The notes under the pieces are model-generated. The model made no database searches. It saw only the letters and a list, made by a program, of their open reading frames with translations, and was not told the origin of the DNA. From Cyanobacteria bacterium UBA11370 (lineage in GTDB: Bacteria; Cyanobacteriota; Cyanobacteriia; Cyanobacteriales; Coleofasciculaceae): 9,101 nucleotides of DNA. Of the stretch, positions 1 to 4,832 are shown in pieces. How positions within the stretch are numbered: position 1 is the first letter of the stretch; every line of letters starts with the position of its first letter. The stretch is taken from positions 1 to 9,101 of the forward strand of contig DNGI01000021.1 of assembly GCA_003486645.1 (NCBI GenBank). Reading direction: 5' to 3'. A program made the position numbers and the translations under genes.

Positions 1-501
1 CAACTGTTGCCGAATTTGTTCAGCGAGTTCTAATTGTATCTGTAAGTCGGGTAATTCATCAGATTTCCGGTCTACCCGCACCATTTGCTGAGTAACGGAC
101 TGACGAGCATGACCTGCAATCCGGGTTTTCGTTACAGTGGGTCGGGTTGGGTCTATTAACATACTACTCGTATCAATACCCGCTTGCTCAAAAATGTCCC
201 GCAGTGCTTCCCCTTGGCTATCTTTACCCACTAATCCAACAACTTTAACTTTAGCGCCCAGTTTTGCCAAGTTATAGACGGCATTTGCTCCGCCGCCTGG
301 GGTCTGGCGAGTATGTTCATGACGGATAATTAATACTGGGGCTTCTCGTGAAATTCGCTCAACTTGACCTGTGAGAAATTCATCAAGGGTGAGATCCCCC
401 ACGACTAAGACTCGTGCTTGAGAAAAGCGATCCAGTAAGTCGAATAAAGGTTCCGCTGATTGGGTTAGTTGATTTTTGAAAGAAGAAGATTCTGGCATCA
501 T
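1..501 (-). CDS. PfkB-family sugar kinase, RfaE/HldE kinase-like (N-terminal part, runs off window)
   Basis: The product is probably an ATP-dependent sugar kinase of the ribokinase/PfkB superfamily, closest in look to the kinase domain that phosphorylates heptose 7-phosphate in ADP-heptose synthesis. I translated 167 residues. A hydrophobic strand and GD (VLVVGDLTLDEF, residues 31-42) are followed by ISREAPV (50-56), which resembles the ISPEAPV signature of RfaE/HldE, and then by the sugar-binding GGGANA motif (69-74) with VYNLAKLGA after it. The catalytic GAGD segment should lie beyond position 1, so neither completeness nor a fused nucleotidyltransferase domain can be judged. Two ATG codons are adjacent at 501 and 498, and no clear Shine-Dalgarno sequence precedes them. 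The gene is divergent from queC. Family assignment is firm; exact substrate is inference. Confidence 0.88.
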   Translation of the reverse strand, partial: MMPESSSFKNQLTQSAEPLFDLLDRFSQARVLVVGDLTLDEFLTGQVERISREAPVLIIRHEHTRQTPGGGANAVYNLAKLGAKVKVVGLVGKDSQGEALRDIFEQAGIDTSSMLIDPTRPTVTKTRIAGHARQSVTQQMVRVDRKSDELPDLQIQLELAEQIRQQL

Positions 502-722
502 GGGTTATTTTTCATGGGATTTGTTGTTGGTTGTTGGTTGGTTGTTGGTTGTTGGTTGTTCTTCCCATCCCCCCATCTCCCCACTCCCCACTCCCCACTC
601 CATTGTGGTTATGTTGGTTGTAGATGGGTAACTGGATGTGTCAGTTTTTGGGTTGTCCATGGTCTAATCCCTAATGGCAAGATGCTAAATAGTAAGTTTT
701 TGCAACTGAGGACGTTTGTATT
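502..722. other. Intergenic region between divergent kinase and queC genes
   Basis: This gap separates two divergent genes and should hold both promoters. I could not pick convincing -35/-10 pairs. Most of its left half is the low-complexity repeat listed separately. For queC, a GAGGA-like ribosome site lies about ten bases before the GTG start. Confidence 0.6.
521..602. repeat. Short tandem repeats: TTGGTTG-type then CCCCACT-type heptamers
   Basis: Positions 521-560 are built of GGTTGTT/GGTTG units, and 564-602 of CCCCACT-like heptamers. Such short tandemly repeated sequences are well known between cyanobacterial genes. The G-rich half has many GG pairs that could form a two-tier G-quadruplex (inference). 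An open frame across this tract is an artefact of its composition. Confidence 0.8.
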
Positions 723-1403
723 GTGAAAGCAGTTGTCTTGTTATCTGGAGGATTGGATTCCTCTGTGGTTCTCTATCAGGCTAAGGCAGATGGTTGTCAA
801 TGTTACGCGATTTCCTTTGATTACCAACAGCGCCATCGGCGGGAACTTAAGTCAGCGATCGCCATTGCTCAACGGGCTGGTGTAAACGATCATCAGGTGG
901 TAAGTTTTGATCTGCGACAGTGGGGGGGTTCGGCGTTGACGGATGATCGGATTGATTTACCGAGGGAGCGATCGCTCGAACAGATGAGTCAGACTATCCC
1001 CATTACCTATGTTCCAGCTCGAAATACAATATTTTTGAGTTTTGGTCTTGCCTATGCCGAAGCAATTGGGGCACAACGGGTTTATCTGGGGGTTAATGCG
1101 TTAGATTATTCGGGATACCCAGATTGTCGTCCGGACTATATCCAGGCGATGCAGGAGGTTTTTACTCTGGGGACAAAACAGGGGCGGGAGGGACAAGGGA
1201 TTCAAATTGTCACACCACTGATTCAGCTTAAGAAAACTGAAATTATTGAATTAGGAAATAGGTTGGGAGTTCCTTGGGAGGAAACGTGGTCGTGTTATGC
1301 GGGGGGCGATGTGGCTTGTGGGGTTTGTGATTCTTGTCGGTTGCGGTTGGCGGCTTTTGCGGAATTGGGTTTGAGAGATCCGCTCCATTATGAAGTAGTT
1401 TGA
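723..1403 (+). CDS. queC: 7-cyano-7-deazaguanine synthase QueC
   Basis: QueC makes preQ0 from 7-carboxy-7-deazaguanine, ammonia and ATP in the cytosol, on the route to queuosine in tRNA and other 7-deazapurines. The 226-residue length is normal for the family. The ATP-pyrophosphatase PP-loop SGGLDS is at residues 8-13, the conserved SFDYQQRHRREL at 31-42, and the zinc-binding cysteines at 191, 199, 202 and 205 (WSCY, then CGVCDSC). The start is GTG: translation from it gives MKAVVLLSGG, which places the PP-loop at the usual distance, and a GAGGA-like ribosome site sits upstream. The gene stands alone here; no queD, queE or queF is beside it, and the next gene is convergent. Two HIP1 sites lie within it. 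Nothing is missing or broken. Confidence 0.97.
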   Translation: MKAVVLLSGGLDSSVVLYQAKADGCQCYAISFDYQQRHRRELKSAIAIAQRAGVNDHQVVSFDLRQWGGSALTDDRIDLPRERSLEQMSQTIPITYVPARNTIFLSFGLAYAEAIGAQRVYLGVNALDYSGYPDCRPDYIQAMQEVFTLGTKQGREGQGIQIVTPLIQLKKTEIIELGNRLGVPWEETWSCYAGGDVACGVCDSCRLRLAAFAELGLRDPLHYEVV

Positions 1404-1454
1404 TTATTTTTTCGGTTCTTCCGTACTTAAGCAATCTACAACTCCTAAGACAAG

Positions 1455-1568
1455 GCGAATGGAATTCGCGTCTACACAAACGAAGTCCGCCTGCGCGGAC
1501 TAGGAAACATTCGGAAAATTGAAACCCGCGCAGGCGGGTTTCGGTTGTGTAGCTGCGGTTTCAACCGC
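1455..1568. repeat. Inverted pair of two-hairpin repeat units
   Basis: Unit 1 (plus, 1455-1500) has hairpin A GCGAAT-GGA-ATTCGC (1455-1469), a linker containing CTACACAAACGAA, and hairpin B GTCCGC-CTGC-GCGGAC (1485-1500). Unit 2 is the same arrangement on the minus strand. Its hairpin A is GCGGTT-GA-AACCGC (1568-1555), the linker contains CTACACAACCG, and its hairpin B is AAACCCGC-CTGC-GCGGGTTT (1541-1522). The two units face each other around about 20 bp, so the block can also fold as one long imperfect hairpin (1472-1502 against 1521-1552). Confidence 0.85.
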
Positions 1569-1650
1569 CTAGCTTATTGTTCCCAAGAAATAGGGCTGAG
1601 AAACATACAGAGATATTTAATGTCCGGAGCATCAGCATCAGAGATGCCCA

Positions 1651-1697
1651 CAGATTGAAATCTGGGGCTATACAAACCAAACTCGCCTGTGCGGGTT
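1651..1697 (+). repeat. Third, diverged copy of the two-hairpin repeat unit
   Basis: Hairpin A is CAGATT-GA-AATCTG (1651-1664), the linker contains CTATACAAACCAA, and hairpin B is ACTCGC-CTGT-GCGGGT (1681-1696, one T/G wobble). Order, spacing and linker match the two units at 1455-1568, although the stem bases differ. Confidence 0.75.
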
Positions 1698-1745
1698 AAG
1701 ATTGCTTGGAGCGATCGCCCTTCTTCCACTACGACAACTCCTCAT

Positions 1746-2042
1746 CTAGCTAACAGCTTCCCCTCGAATTTCTCGTAGAATTGCTGAAATTTCCTCTTCC
1801 GACTCAATGTGTCTTGCCAGTACTTGAGCCGTTGTGTCTAGAATACGCTCGGAGAAAAGTTTAGCCAAATCTTGTCGTAAGCTTTTCCCAATATAAAACT
1901 TAAGCAGAGCTTCCATTGACATATCTTGACTTGCAGCTACTTTCTTGAGTGACTCCAAAGTGTCGGCGGGAATCTCAATCGATACTGTTTCAGTCACTCG
2001 TGGACGCAAACGCAATTCAAATTCTTCGTCAGACTTGTTCAT
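1746..2042 (-). CDS. BrnT-partner antitoxin, CopG/ribbon-helix-helix-like
   Basis: This is the likely antitoxin of the upstream BrnT-type toxin: it should bind and neutralise the toxin and repress the shared promoter. The protein has 98 residues. A strand-then-helices pattern typical of ribbon-helix-helix proteins is seen at about 18-60 (ETVSIEIPADTLESLKKVAA, then SMEALLKFYIGKSLRQDL), followed by a charged helical tail (ARHIESEEEISAILREIRGEA) that could contact the toxin. I chose the ATG at 2042, which overlaps the toxin's last codons by 14 bases; an in-frame ATG ten codons earlier would add MLLLVLNGNY, which looks like read-through of toxin sequence. Overlap and gene order (toxin first) fit brnTA operons. 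Membership in the BrnA family proper is not certain. Confidence 0.85.
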   Translation of the reverse strand: MNKSDEEFELRLRPRVTETVSIEIPADTLESLKKVAASQDMSMEALLKFYIGKSLRQDLAKLFSERILDTTAQVLARHIESEEEISAILREIRGEAVS

Positions 2043-2322
2043 ATAATTTCCGTTCAGTACGAGTAGTAACACGAGCAGAAATAATCCGTATTCGCTCCCT
2101 ACGTTCTACATAGACAACTAGTAAAAGTCGCTCAGAAAGTGAATATCCAATGATAAAATCGCGCTGTTCGTTGTTGGCTGAAGCATCACCTGTTTGATAG
2201 AAGGGGTCAAAGAAGACCTCAGCCGCCTCTTCAAAGGTCACACCATGCTTCTCAAAATTGCTCTGCGCTTTGTTCCCATCCCACTCAAACTCAACACCCT
2301 GCAAGCGATACACAACGTTCAT
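2029..2322 (-). CDS. brnT: BrnT-family toxin (DUF497)
   Basis: BrnT toxins are small RelE-fold ribonucleases that stop translation until bound by their antitoxin. The 97 residues match the family along their whole length: FEWDGNKAQSNFEKHGVTF (12-30) carries the conserved W-D, K, N and KHG positions, then EEAAEVFFDP (31-40), and the C-terminal RIISARVTTRTERKLYEQ (79-96) with its Arg and Glu-Tyr pattern. The gene is first in a two-gene operon with the antitoxin, whose start overlaps its stop. The ATG at 2322 gives a normal N-terminus; the ribosome site is weak. No frameshift or missing block was seen, so the pair may be functional. Family call is from recognised motifs; activity is inferred. 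Confidence 0.92.
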   Translation of the reverse strand: MNVVYRLQGVEFEWDGNKAQSNFEKHGVTFEEAAEVFFDPFYQTGDASANNEQRDFIIGYSLSERLLLVVYVERRERIRIISARVTTRTERKLYEQV

Positions 2323-2412
2323 ACGTCAATCTTACATAACTATCTCGTGTAACAGTTGAGATAAGGTTACAGCAGAGCGATCGCACGTTCTGCCCCTATC
2401 CTTACTCTTCAT

Positions 2413-2466
2413 CTAGCCAACGGCTTCCCTTTTCCCTTCTCGAACAAGGTTTTGGTCATTCTGAAT
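2413..2466 (-). pseudogene. Remnant 3' end of a second antitoxin-like gene
   Basis: On the minus strand, the frame closing at 2413 reads ...VREGKREAVG-stop. The intact antitoxin ends REIRGEAVS-stop in the same frame. The nucleotide match covers about 43 positions (about 32 identical by eye) and continues past the stop codon (TAGATGA-GAGT), so this is shared descent rather than chance protein similarity. No matching upstream coding part exists: the tandem array begins directly beyond it. I read it as the tail of a decayed or displaced paralogue. Confidence 0.45.
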
Positions 2467-2774
2467 GCGTGAATTCCTCAAATGAGAAAGCCAAATGGCA
2501 TCAGGAGAAAGCAATTTACCTTAATGAGTGCGTAAATTACTGAAATGAGTGCATAAATTACTGAAATGAGAAAGCCAAATAGCATCAGGAGAAAACAATT
2601 TACCTTAATGAGTGCGTAAATTACTGAAATGAGTGCGTAAATTACTGAAATGAGAAAGCCAAATGGCATCAGGAGAAAGCAATTTACCTTAATGAGTGCG
2701 TAAATTACCTTAATGAGTGCATAAATTACTAAAATGAGAAAGCCAAATGGCATCAGGAGAAGGCAATTTACCTT
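2464..2774. repeat. Hierarchical tandem array of 42-bp (A) and 21-bp (B) units
   Basis: The array reads A B B A B B A B B A from 2481 to 2774, with a degenerate B-like piece at 2464-2480. A units start at 2481, 2565, 2649 and 2733 (42 bp each). B units start at 2523, 2544, 2607, 2628, 2691 and 2712 (21 bp each). The higher-order period is 84 bp. Both units begin AATGAG and end in AATTTACCTT (A) or AAATTACTGA (B); A equals B plus a 21-bp insertion containing GCCAAATGGC. Copies differ by only a few bases. Because every length is a multiple of three, frames stay open through it, but no real gene signals accompany them. Confidence 0.95.
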
Positions 2775-2780
2775 TTTGTT

Positions 2781-2900
2781 TATAGCGATTCTCGATTGAA
2801 TGCAATACACCCTTACATCCCTCTTGTTCTCCTTGTCCCCCTTGTTCCCCTTGCCCCTTTTCCAAAATCTCTGTACTCCATCGAAATGAGAACTGCTATA
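2781..2900. mobile_element. MITE-like element with 13-bp imperfect terminal inverted repeats
   Basis: The left end TATAGCGATTCTC (2781-2793) and the right end GAGAACTGCTATA (2888-2900) are inverted repeats matching at 11 of 13 positions. The 120-bp interior has no coding capacity and holds a CCTTGTYCC-like polypyrimidine tract (about 2822-2861). If the true ends are TAGC...GCTA, the element is flanked by TA on both sides, as expected for TA-targeting IS630/mariner-type elements. It stops exactly at the stop codon of the Xre gene. Confidence 0.55.
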
Positions 2901-3140
2901 TTACTCCTCATCTTCAATTGACTCATACATATAAAGCATCACAAACTCCTCAGCCGCCGCCGGCTCGATTTTCTGAAGTCCCCGCTTAATCTCAACTGCC
3001 GCCTCAGCCGAAGGGTCTCTACTCTCGCTTACCCAACGACTTACATTCGTGGGGTTGATTCCCATTGCGATCGCTAGTTGGTTTTGGCTAATGCCGTAAG
3101 TTTTCAACACCTGTCTGAGTGCTTTGCCTGCTTTTCCCAT
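2901..3140 (-). CDS. Small Xre-family HTH regulator
   Basis: This is a 79-residue DNA-binding protein consisting almost only of a Cro/C1-type helix-turn-helix. YGISQNQLAIAMGINPTNVSRWVSE spans about 15-39, with the first HTH helix near 19-27 and the recognition helix near 30-37. It ends in an acidic tail (YESIEDEE). It probably represses its own promoter: two copies of AATTGTCATTA lie upstream at 3184-3194 and 3217-3227. The nearer copy overlaps a possible -35 (ATGACA, minus strand), with TTATAA 19 bp further on. Two tiny genes are divergent on the other side of these sites and may share the control. It could be an antitoxin without a recognised toxin; no toxin is adjacent on its own strand. 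Confidence 0.85.
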   Translation of the reverse strand: MGKAGKALRQVLKTYGISQNQLAIAMGINPTNVSRWVSESRDPSAEAAVEIKRGLQKIEPAAAEEFVMLYMYESIEDEE

Positions 3141-3183
3141 GCCTCAGATTCTGTCAGAGGCTTATAACGCCGTAAATATTGCT

Positions 3184-3227
3184 AATTGTCATTAATTATG
3201 CGAAACTAATAGTGACAATTGTCATTA
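3184..3227. promoter_or_regulatory. Paired operator-like sites between Xre gene and divergent small genes
   Basis: The 11-mer AATTGTCATTA occurs at 3184-3194 and 3217-3227, 33 bp apart (about three helical turns). The second copy is part of a perfect 12-bp palindrome TGACAATTGTCA (3213-3224). This spacing and symmetry suit a dimeric Xre protein bound on one DNA face. Binding is inferred. Confidence 0.55.
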
Positions 3228-3247
3228 TTGTCTGAACAAAAAAAGCA

Positions 3248-3280
3248 ATTGCCTAGAGCGTAAACCGCTTGCTGGGCAAT
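3248..3280 (+). other. Leader hairpin before the 31-aa gene
   Basis: ATTGCC (3248-3253) pairs with GGCAAT (3275-3280), and AGCG (3257-3260) with CGCT (3266-3269) around a short loop. It lies between the operator-like sites and the start of the small gene at 3310, so it would be in the 5' untranslated RNA. It lacks a following T-run, so a terminator is unlikely. Confidence 0.35.
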
Positions 3281-3309
3281 CGCCGTCATTTCGATTAACT
3301 AGAATACCA

Positions 3310-3405
3310 ATGAAAAAATCCAAAGCGACCGAAGCTTTACGAGTCGCCACAGACCTTGCTGCCATCAAAAAGCAACCCGCACACCTGATTAGGAGGGCAT
3401 CATGA
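3310..3405 (+). CDS. 31-aa small protein or leader peptide coupled to next gene
   Basis: This frame encodes MKKSKATEALRVATDLAA followed by IKKQPAHLIRRAS, a basic, probably helical peptide. Its TGA stop overlaps the ATG of the next gene as ATGA, and the strong AGGAGGG ribosome site for that gene lies inside its last codons. This arrangement is typical of translational coupling. It has no clear ribosome site of its own. It is divergent from the Xre gene and sits behind the paired operator-like sites. I do not recognise a domain; a leader peptide controlling the downstream gene or a genuine small protein are both possible. Confidence 0.5.
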   Translation: MKKSKATEALRVATDLAAIKKQPAHLIRRAS

Positions 3406-3590
3406 CTTATTTACAACGGCTCACTCCCTGGTGCATTATTCGCCCCTTCCCCAATATGCGTACCCTCATCATTGCACGCTTTCGCCGCCGAGTTGATGCC
3501 GAGGGACATCTGCGAATCCTCAAGCAACTGATGCCCAGCATTCCCTTGGAAATTGTTTTTGACTTAATTCCAGATAACTCAGACAATTAG
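3402..3590 (+). CDS. 62-aa small basic protein of unknown function
   Basis: The 62 residues begin MTYLQRLTPWCIIRPFPN, followed by an Arg-rich stretch (ARFRRRVDAEGHLRILKQLM, about 26-45) and end VFDLIPDNSDN. The resemblance is to short, uncharacterised cyanobacterial proteins with the same W-C-I-I-R and FRRR-DAEGHL pattern, which I recall only generally. The start is well supported: AGGAGGG lies five bases before ATG, and the start overlaps the stop of the 31-aa frame. No membrane segment or known catalytic motif is seen. Together with the 31-aa frame and the divergent Xre gene it may form a small regulatory or toxin-antitoxin-like cassette, but that is inference. A repeat hairpin ends the unit at about 3601. 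Confidence 0.65.
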   Translation: MTYLQRLTPWCIIRPFPNMRTLIIARFRRRVDAEGHLRILKQLMPSIPLEIVFDLIPDNSDN

Positions 3591-3600
3591 ATCCCCTTAG

Positions 3601-3652
3601 CCCTCCTTAAAAAGTGGGCAGAATTTGGTCAAAGTCCCTCTTTTGAAGGAGG
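3601..3652. terminator. Repeat hairpin between convergent genes, possible two-way terminator
   Basis: CCTCCTTAAAAAGTGGGC (3602-3619) and its imperfect complement TCCCTCTTTTGAAGGAGG (3635-3652) form a long stem around a 15-base loop. Similar CCTCCTT/AAGGAGG inverted repeats are scattered in cyanobacterial genomes. Here it lies at the convergence of the 62-aa gene and the Uma2 gene and also encodes the last residues of the latter. Confidence 0.55.
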
Positions 3653-4249
3653 ATTTAGCAACTCTTCTGTATCTACTTCGTCTAACTTTACTTTGTTGTA
3701 CACATCTGCTATCGAAATTTGAAAGGATACGGAAGAGAGGGCGATCGCTTCATCGGATTCATCATATTCATAAAACGACCATCGCTTATTATTGGTCTTA
3801 TAGAAATGTTCGATATAAATCTTAGTTTGGTCGATTAATAGGTATTCCTCAAATGTGGGAATCCTGCGGTAAAATTGAAATTTGTCACGGCGGTCATATC
3901 CTTTTGTTGACTTTGACAAAACCTCGACAATGACTTGAGGATTGGTAATTGTATCGGTGCGGTCATTATAATACTTTGGCTCTCCAGCAACTATCATTAT
4001 ATCGGGATAAGTGTAGATACGTTGCTTTGGTATCCATAGACGCACATCACTCATGAAAACTTCGTAATCGAGTTTCTTGAAAGCAAAATTAAGCTCAGTA
4101 CTGAAGTTGAGTGCTATCCGATTATGATTAGTAGATCCACCTGCCATAGGAAAAATTTGACCGTCAATGTATTCGCTTTTGTAGTCAGCCACCTCCTCTA
4201 GTGCTAGATATTCCTCTGGAGAGTAGTATTGCTGTTCGGTAACTTGCAT
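3629..4249 (-). CDS. Uma2-family (DUF820) predicted restriction-like endonuclease
   Basis: Uma2 proteins have a PD-(D/E)XK nuclease fold and are greatly expanded in cyanobacteria; their cellular role is not settled. The 206 residues fit the family length. Recognisable blocks are YSPEEYLALEE (9-19), SEYIDGQIFPMAGGS (25-39), YPDIMIV (81-87, Asp83), VIVEVLSKST (106-115, Glu109), YDRRDKFQFYRRIPTFEEYLLID (118-140) and an Asp-rich C-terminus. Asp83 and Glu109 are the likely metal ligands. The ATG start at 4249 is standard; its ribosome site is weak. The last residues, NPPSKEGL, are encoded by a repeat hairpin (3601-3652), so the native end may once have been shorter. The gene appears intact and stands alone, convergent with the 62-aa gene. 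Confidence 0.92.
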   Translation of the reverse strand: MQVTEQQYYSPEEYLALEEVADYKSEYIDGQIFPMAGGSTNHNRIALNFSTELNFAFKKLDYEVFMSDVRLWIPKQRIYTYPDIMIVAGEPKYYNDRTDTITNPQVIVEVLSKSTKGYDRRDKFQFYRRIPTFEEYLLIDQTKIYIEHFYKTNNKRWSFYEYDESDEAIALSSVSFQISIADVYNKVKLDEVDTEELLNPPSKEGL

Positions 4250-4266
4250 AGTTCGCTCTCGGAGTA

Positions 4267-4294
4267 TTGGATGAAGACTTATTCTTACTATAAT
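4267..4294 (+). promoter_or_regulatory. Candidate plus-strand promoter
   Basis: TTGGAT (4267-4272) and a perfect TATAAT (4289-4294) are 16 bp apart. A start near 4301 would transcribe toward the HIP1 hairpin with T-run at 4410-4456, defining a possible RNA of about 155 nt with no good coding frame. Uma2 lies divergently to the left. Confidence 0.4.
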
Positions 4295-4409
4295 ATCCTG
4301 TCGGGATAAGCTTCGTTCTTTAATAGGGGTTGAGTAGTTTTTTTGCTATTTACTTCTTTTTTTCAATCTCAGCAATGGGTAATAACAAGGTGTCCTCAGT
4401 TTAGACCAG

Positions 4410-4456
4410 AGCGATCGCCTGAATCCTAACTAACTGAAGTGAGGCGATCGCTTTTT
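4410..4456 (+). terminator. HIP1-based hairpin with T-run (copy 1)
   Basis: AGCGATCGCCT (4410-4420) is the exact complement of AGGCGATCGCT (4442-4452); the loop is 21 bases and TTTTT follows. The shape is that of an intrinsic terminator reading rightward. It forms the left end of the long direct repeat. Within the loop, ATCCTAACT (4423-4431) also complements AGTTAGGAT (4476-4484) downstream, so an alternative or pseudoknotted fold is possible. Confidence 0.5.
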
Positions 4457-4499
4457 GGGCAATGATAGTTTAACGAGTTAGGATAAGAGCAAAATTCAG
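4411..4499 (+). repeat. Long direct repeat, copy 1 (identical to 9013-9101)
   Basis: Eighty-nine bases match 9013-9101 without a difference when read side by side. The left boundary is sharp at the HIP1 octamer: the base before is A here and T at the other copy. The right boundary is unknown because copy 2 reaches the window end. Confidence 0.95.
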
Positions 4500-4509
4500 T
4501 ATATAGATT

Positions 4510-4581
4510 ATGCCAACAATTACCGATTATGAAGAGGAATGCGATCGCCTCGAAGCAGAATATTTAGCAGGAAGGCGGTGA
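4510..4581 (+). CDS. Tiny 23-aa frame or truncated gene start
   Basis: This frame reads MPTITDYEEECDRLEAEYLA then GRR and stops. It begins 11 bases after the shared 89-bp repeat. The acidic, helical sequence looks like the beginning of a longer protein cut short, and it contains a HIP1 octamer (4541-4548). No good ribosome site is visible. It might be a remnant or a leader; I do not recognise it. Confidence 0.25.
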   Translation: MPTITDYEEECDRLEAEYLAGRR

Positions 4582-4611
4582 GAAGCGATCTAGAGTGATA
4601 AGGAGCCAGAA

Positions 4612-4827
4612 ATGAAGCTAACAGAATTACTTCCGATGGTTCGACAACTGTCCGCCCCCGATAAACTTAAGCTGATCCGCATCTTAGCAGAAGAGTTGGA
4701 TACTAACGAGGATATTTCTCCTTTAGAGCCACATAAAGTCTACTATTTGGCAACTCCTTATGACTCATTTGGTGCAGGTGAGATATTGATGCAGGCAATG
4801 CAAGTGTCTAATCGTGACGGTGAGTAA
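4612..4827 (+). CDS. 71-aa small protein paired with retropepsin-like protease
   Basis: This protein of unknown function has two parts. The N-terminal helix-rich segment MKLTELLPMVRQLSAPDKLK followed by LIRILAEELD (1-30) resembles the front of many small cyanobacterial antitoxin-like proteins. The C-terminal YYLATPYDSFGAGEILMQAM (44-63) is a short Tyr-Pro-Tyr-Asp motif with a helix. The ATG start is supported by AAGGAG (4600-4605). The stop is only five bases before the aspartic protease gene, so the two are surely co-transcribed and may be coupled. From memory, similar small proteins precede aspartyl protease genes in other cyanobacteria, which would make this a standing pair. A role as partner, substrate or inhibitor of the protease is inference. 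Confidence 0.7.
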   Translation: MKLTELLPMVRQLSAPDKLKLIRILAEELDTNEDISPLEPHKVYYLATPYDSFGAGEILMQAMQVSNRDGE

Positions 4828-4832
4828 GTCAG

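Larger units (their letters stand above)
1404..1745. other. Gene-free region between convergent queC and antitoxin gene
   Basis: No supportable gene lies in this 342-bp stretch. It is dominated by three copies of a two-hairpin repeat (two inverted, one degenerate) plus one HIP1 octamer at 1711-1718. The hairpins could end transcription from both sides, but none is followed by a clear T-run. Confidence 0.7.

Noticed and set aside
469..726. 85-codon open frame rich in Gly, Trp and Pro/His before queC
   Set aside because: It is the translation of the heptamer repeats, overlaps the kinase start on the other strand and has no ribosome site or family resemblance.
1243..1479. Minus-strand open frame overlapping the 3' end of queC
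   Set aside because: It is antisense to the conserved zinc-ribbon part of QueC, and its composition is a shadow of that coding sequence.
2481..2774. Possible CRISPR array
   Set aside because: There are no unique spacers: the intervening B units are themselves repeats, and no cas genes are visible.
2478..2810. 110-codon hydrophobic repeat protein (PFGFLISVIYALI units) on the minus strand
   Set aside because: The frame exists only because the array units are multiples of three bases. Its start is outside in the MITE-like region with no ribosome site, and strand bias or codon signals are absent.
3625..3825. Plus-strand open frame inside Uma2
   Set aside because: It is antisense to the Uma2 coding region and without its own signals.
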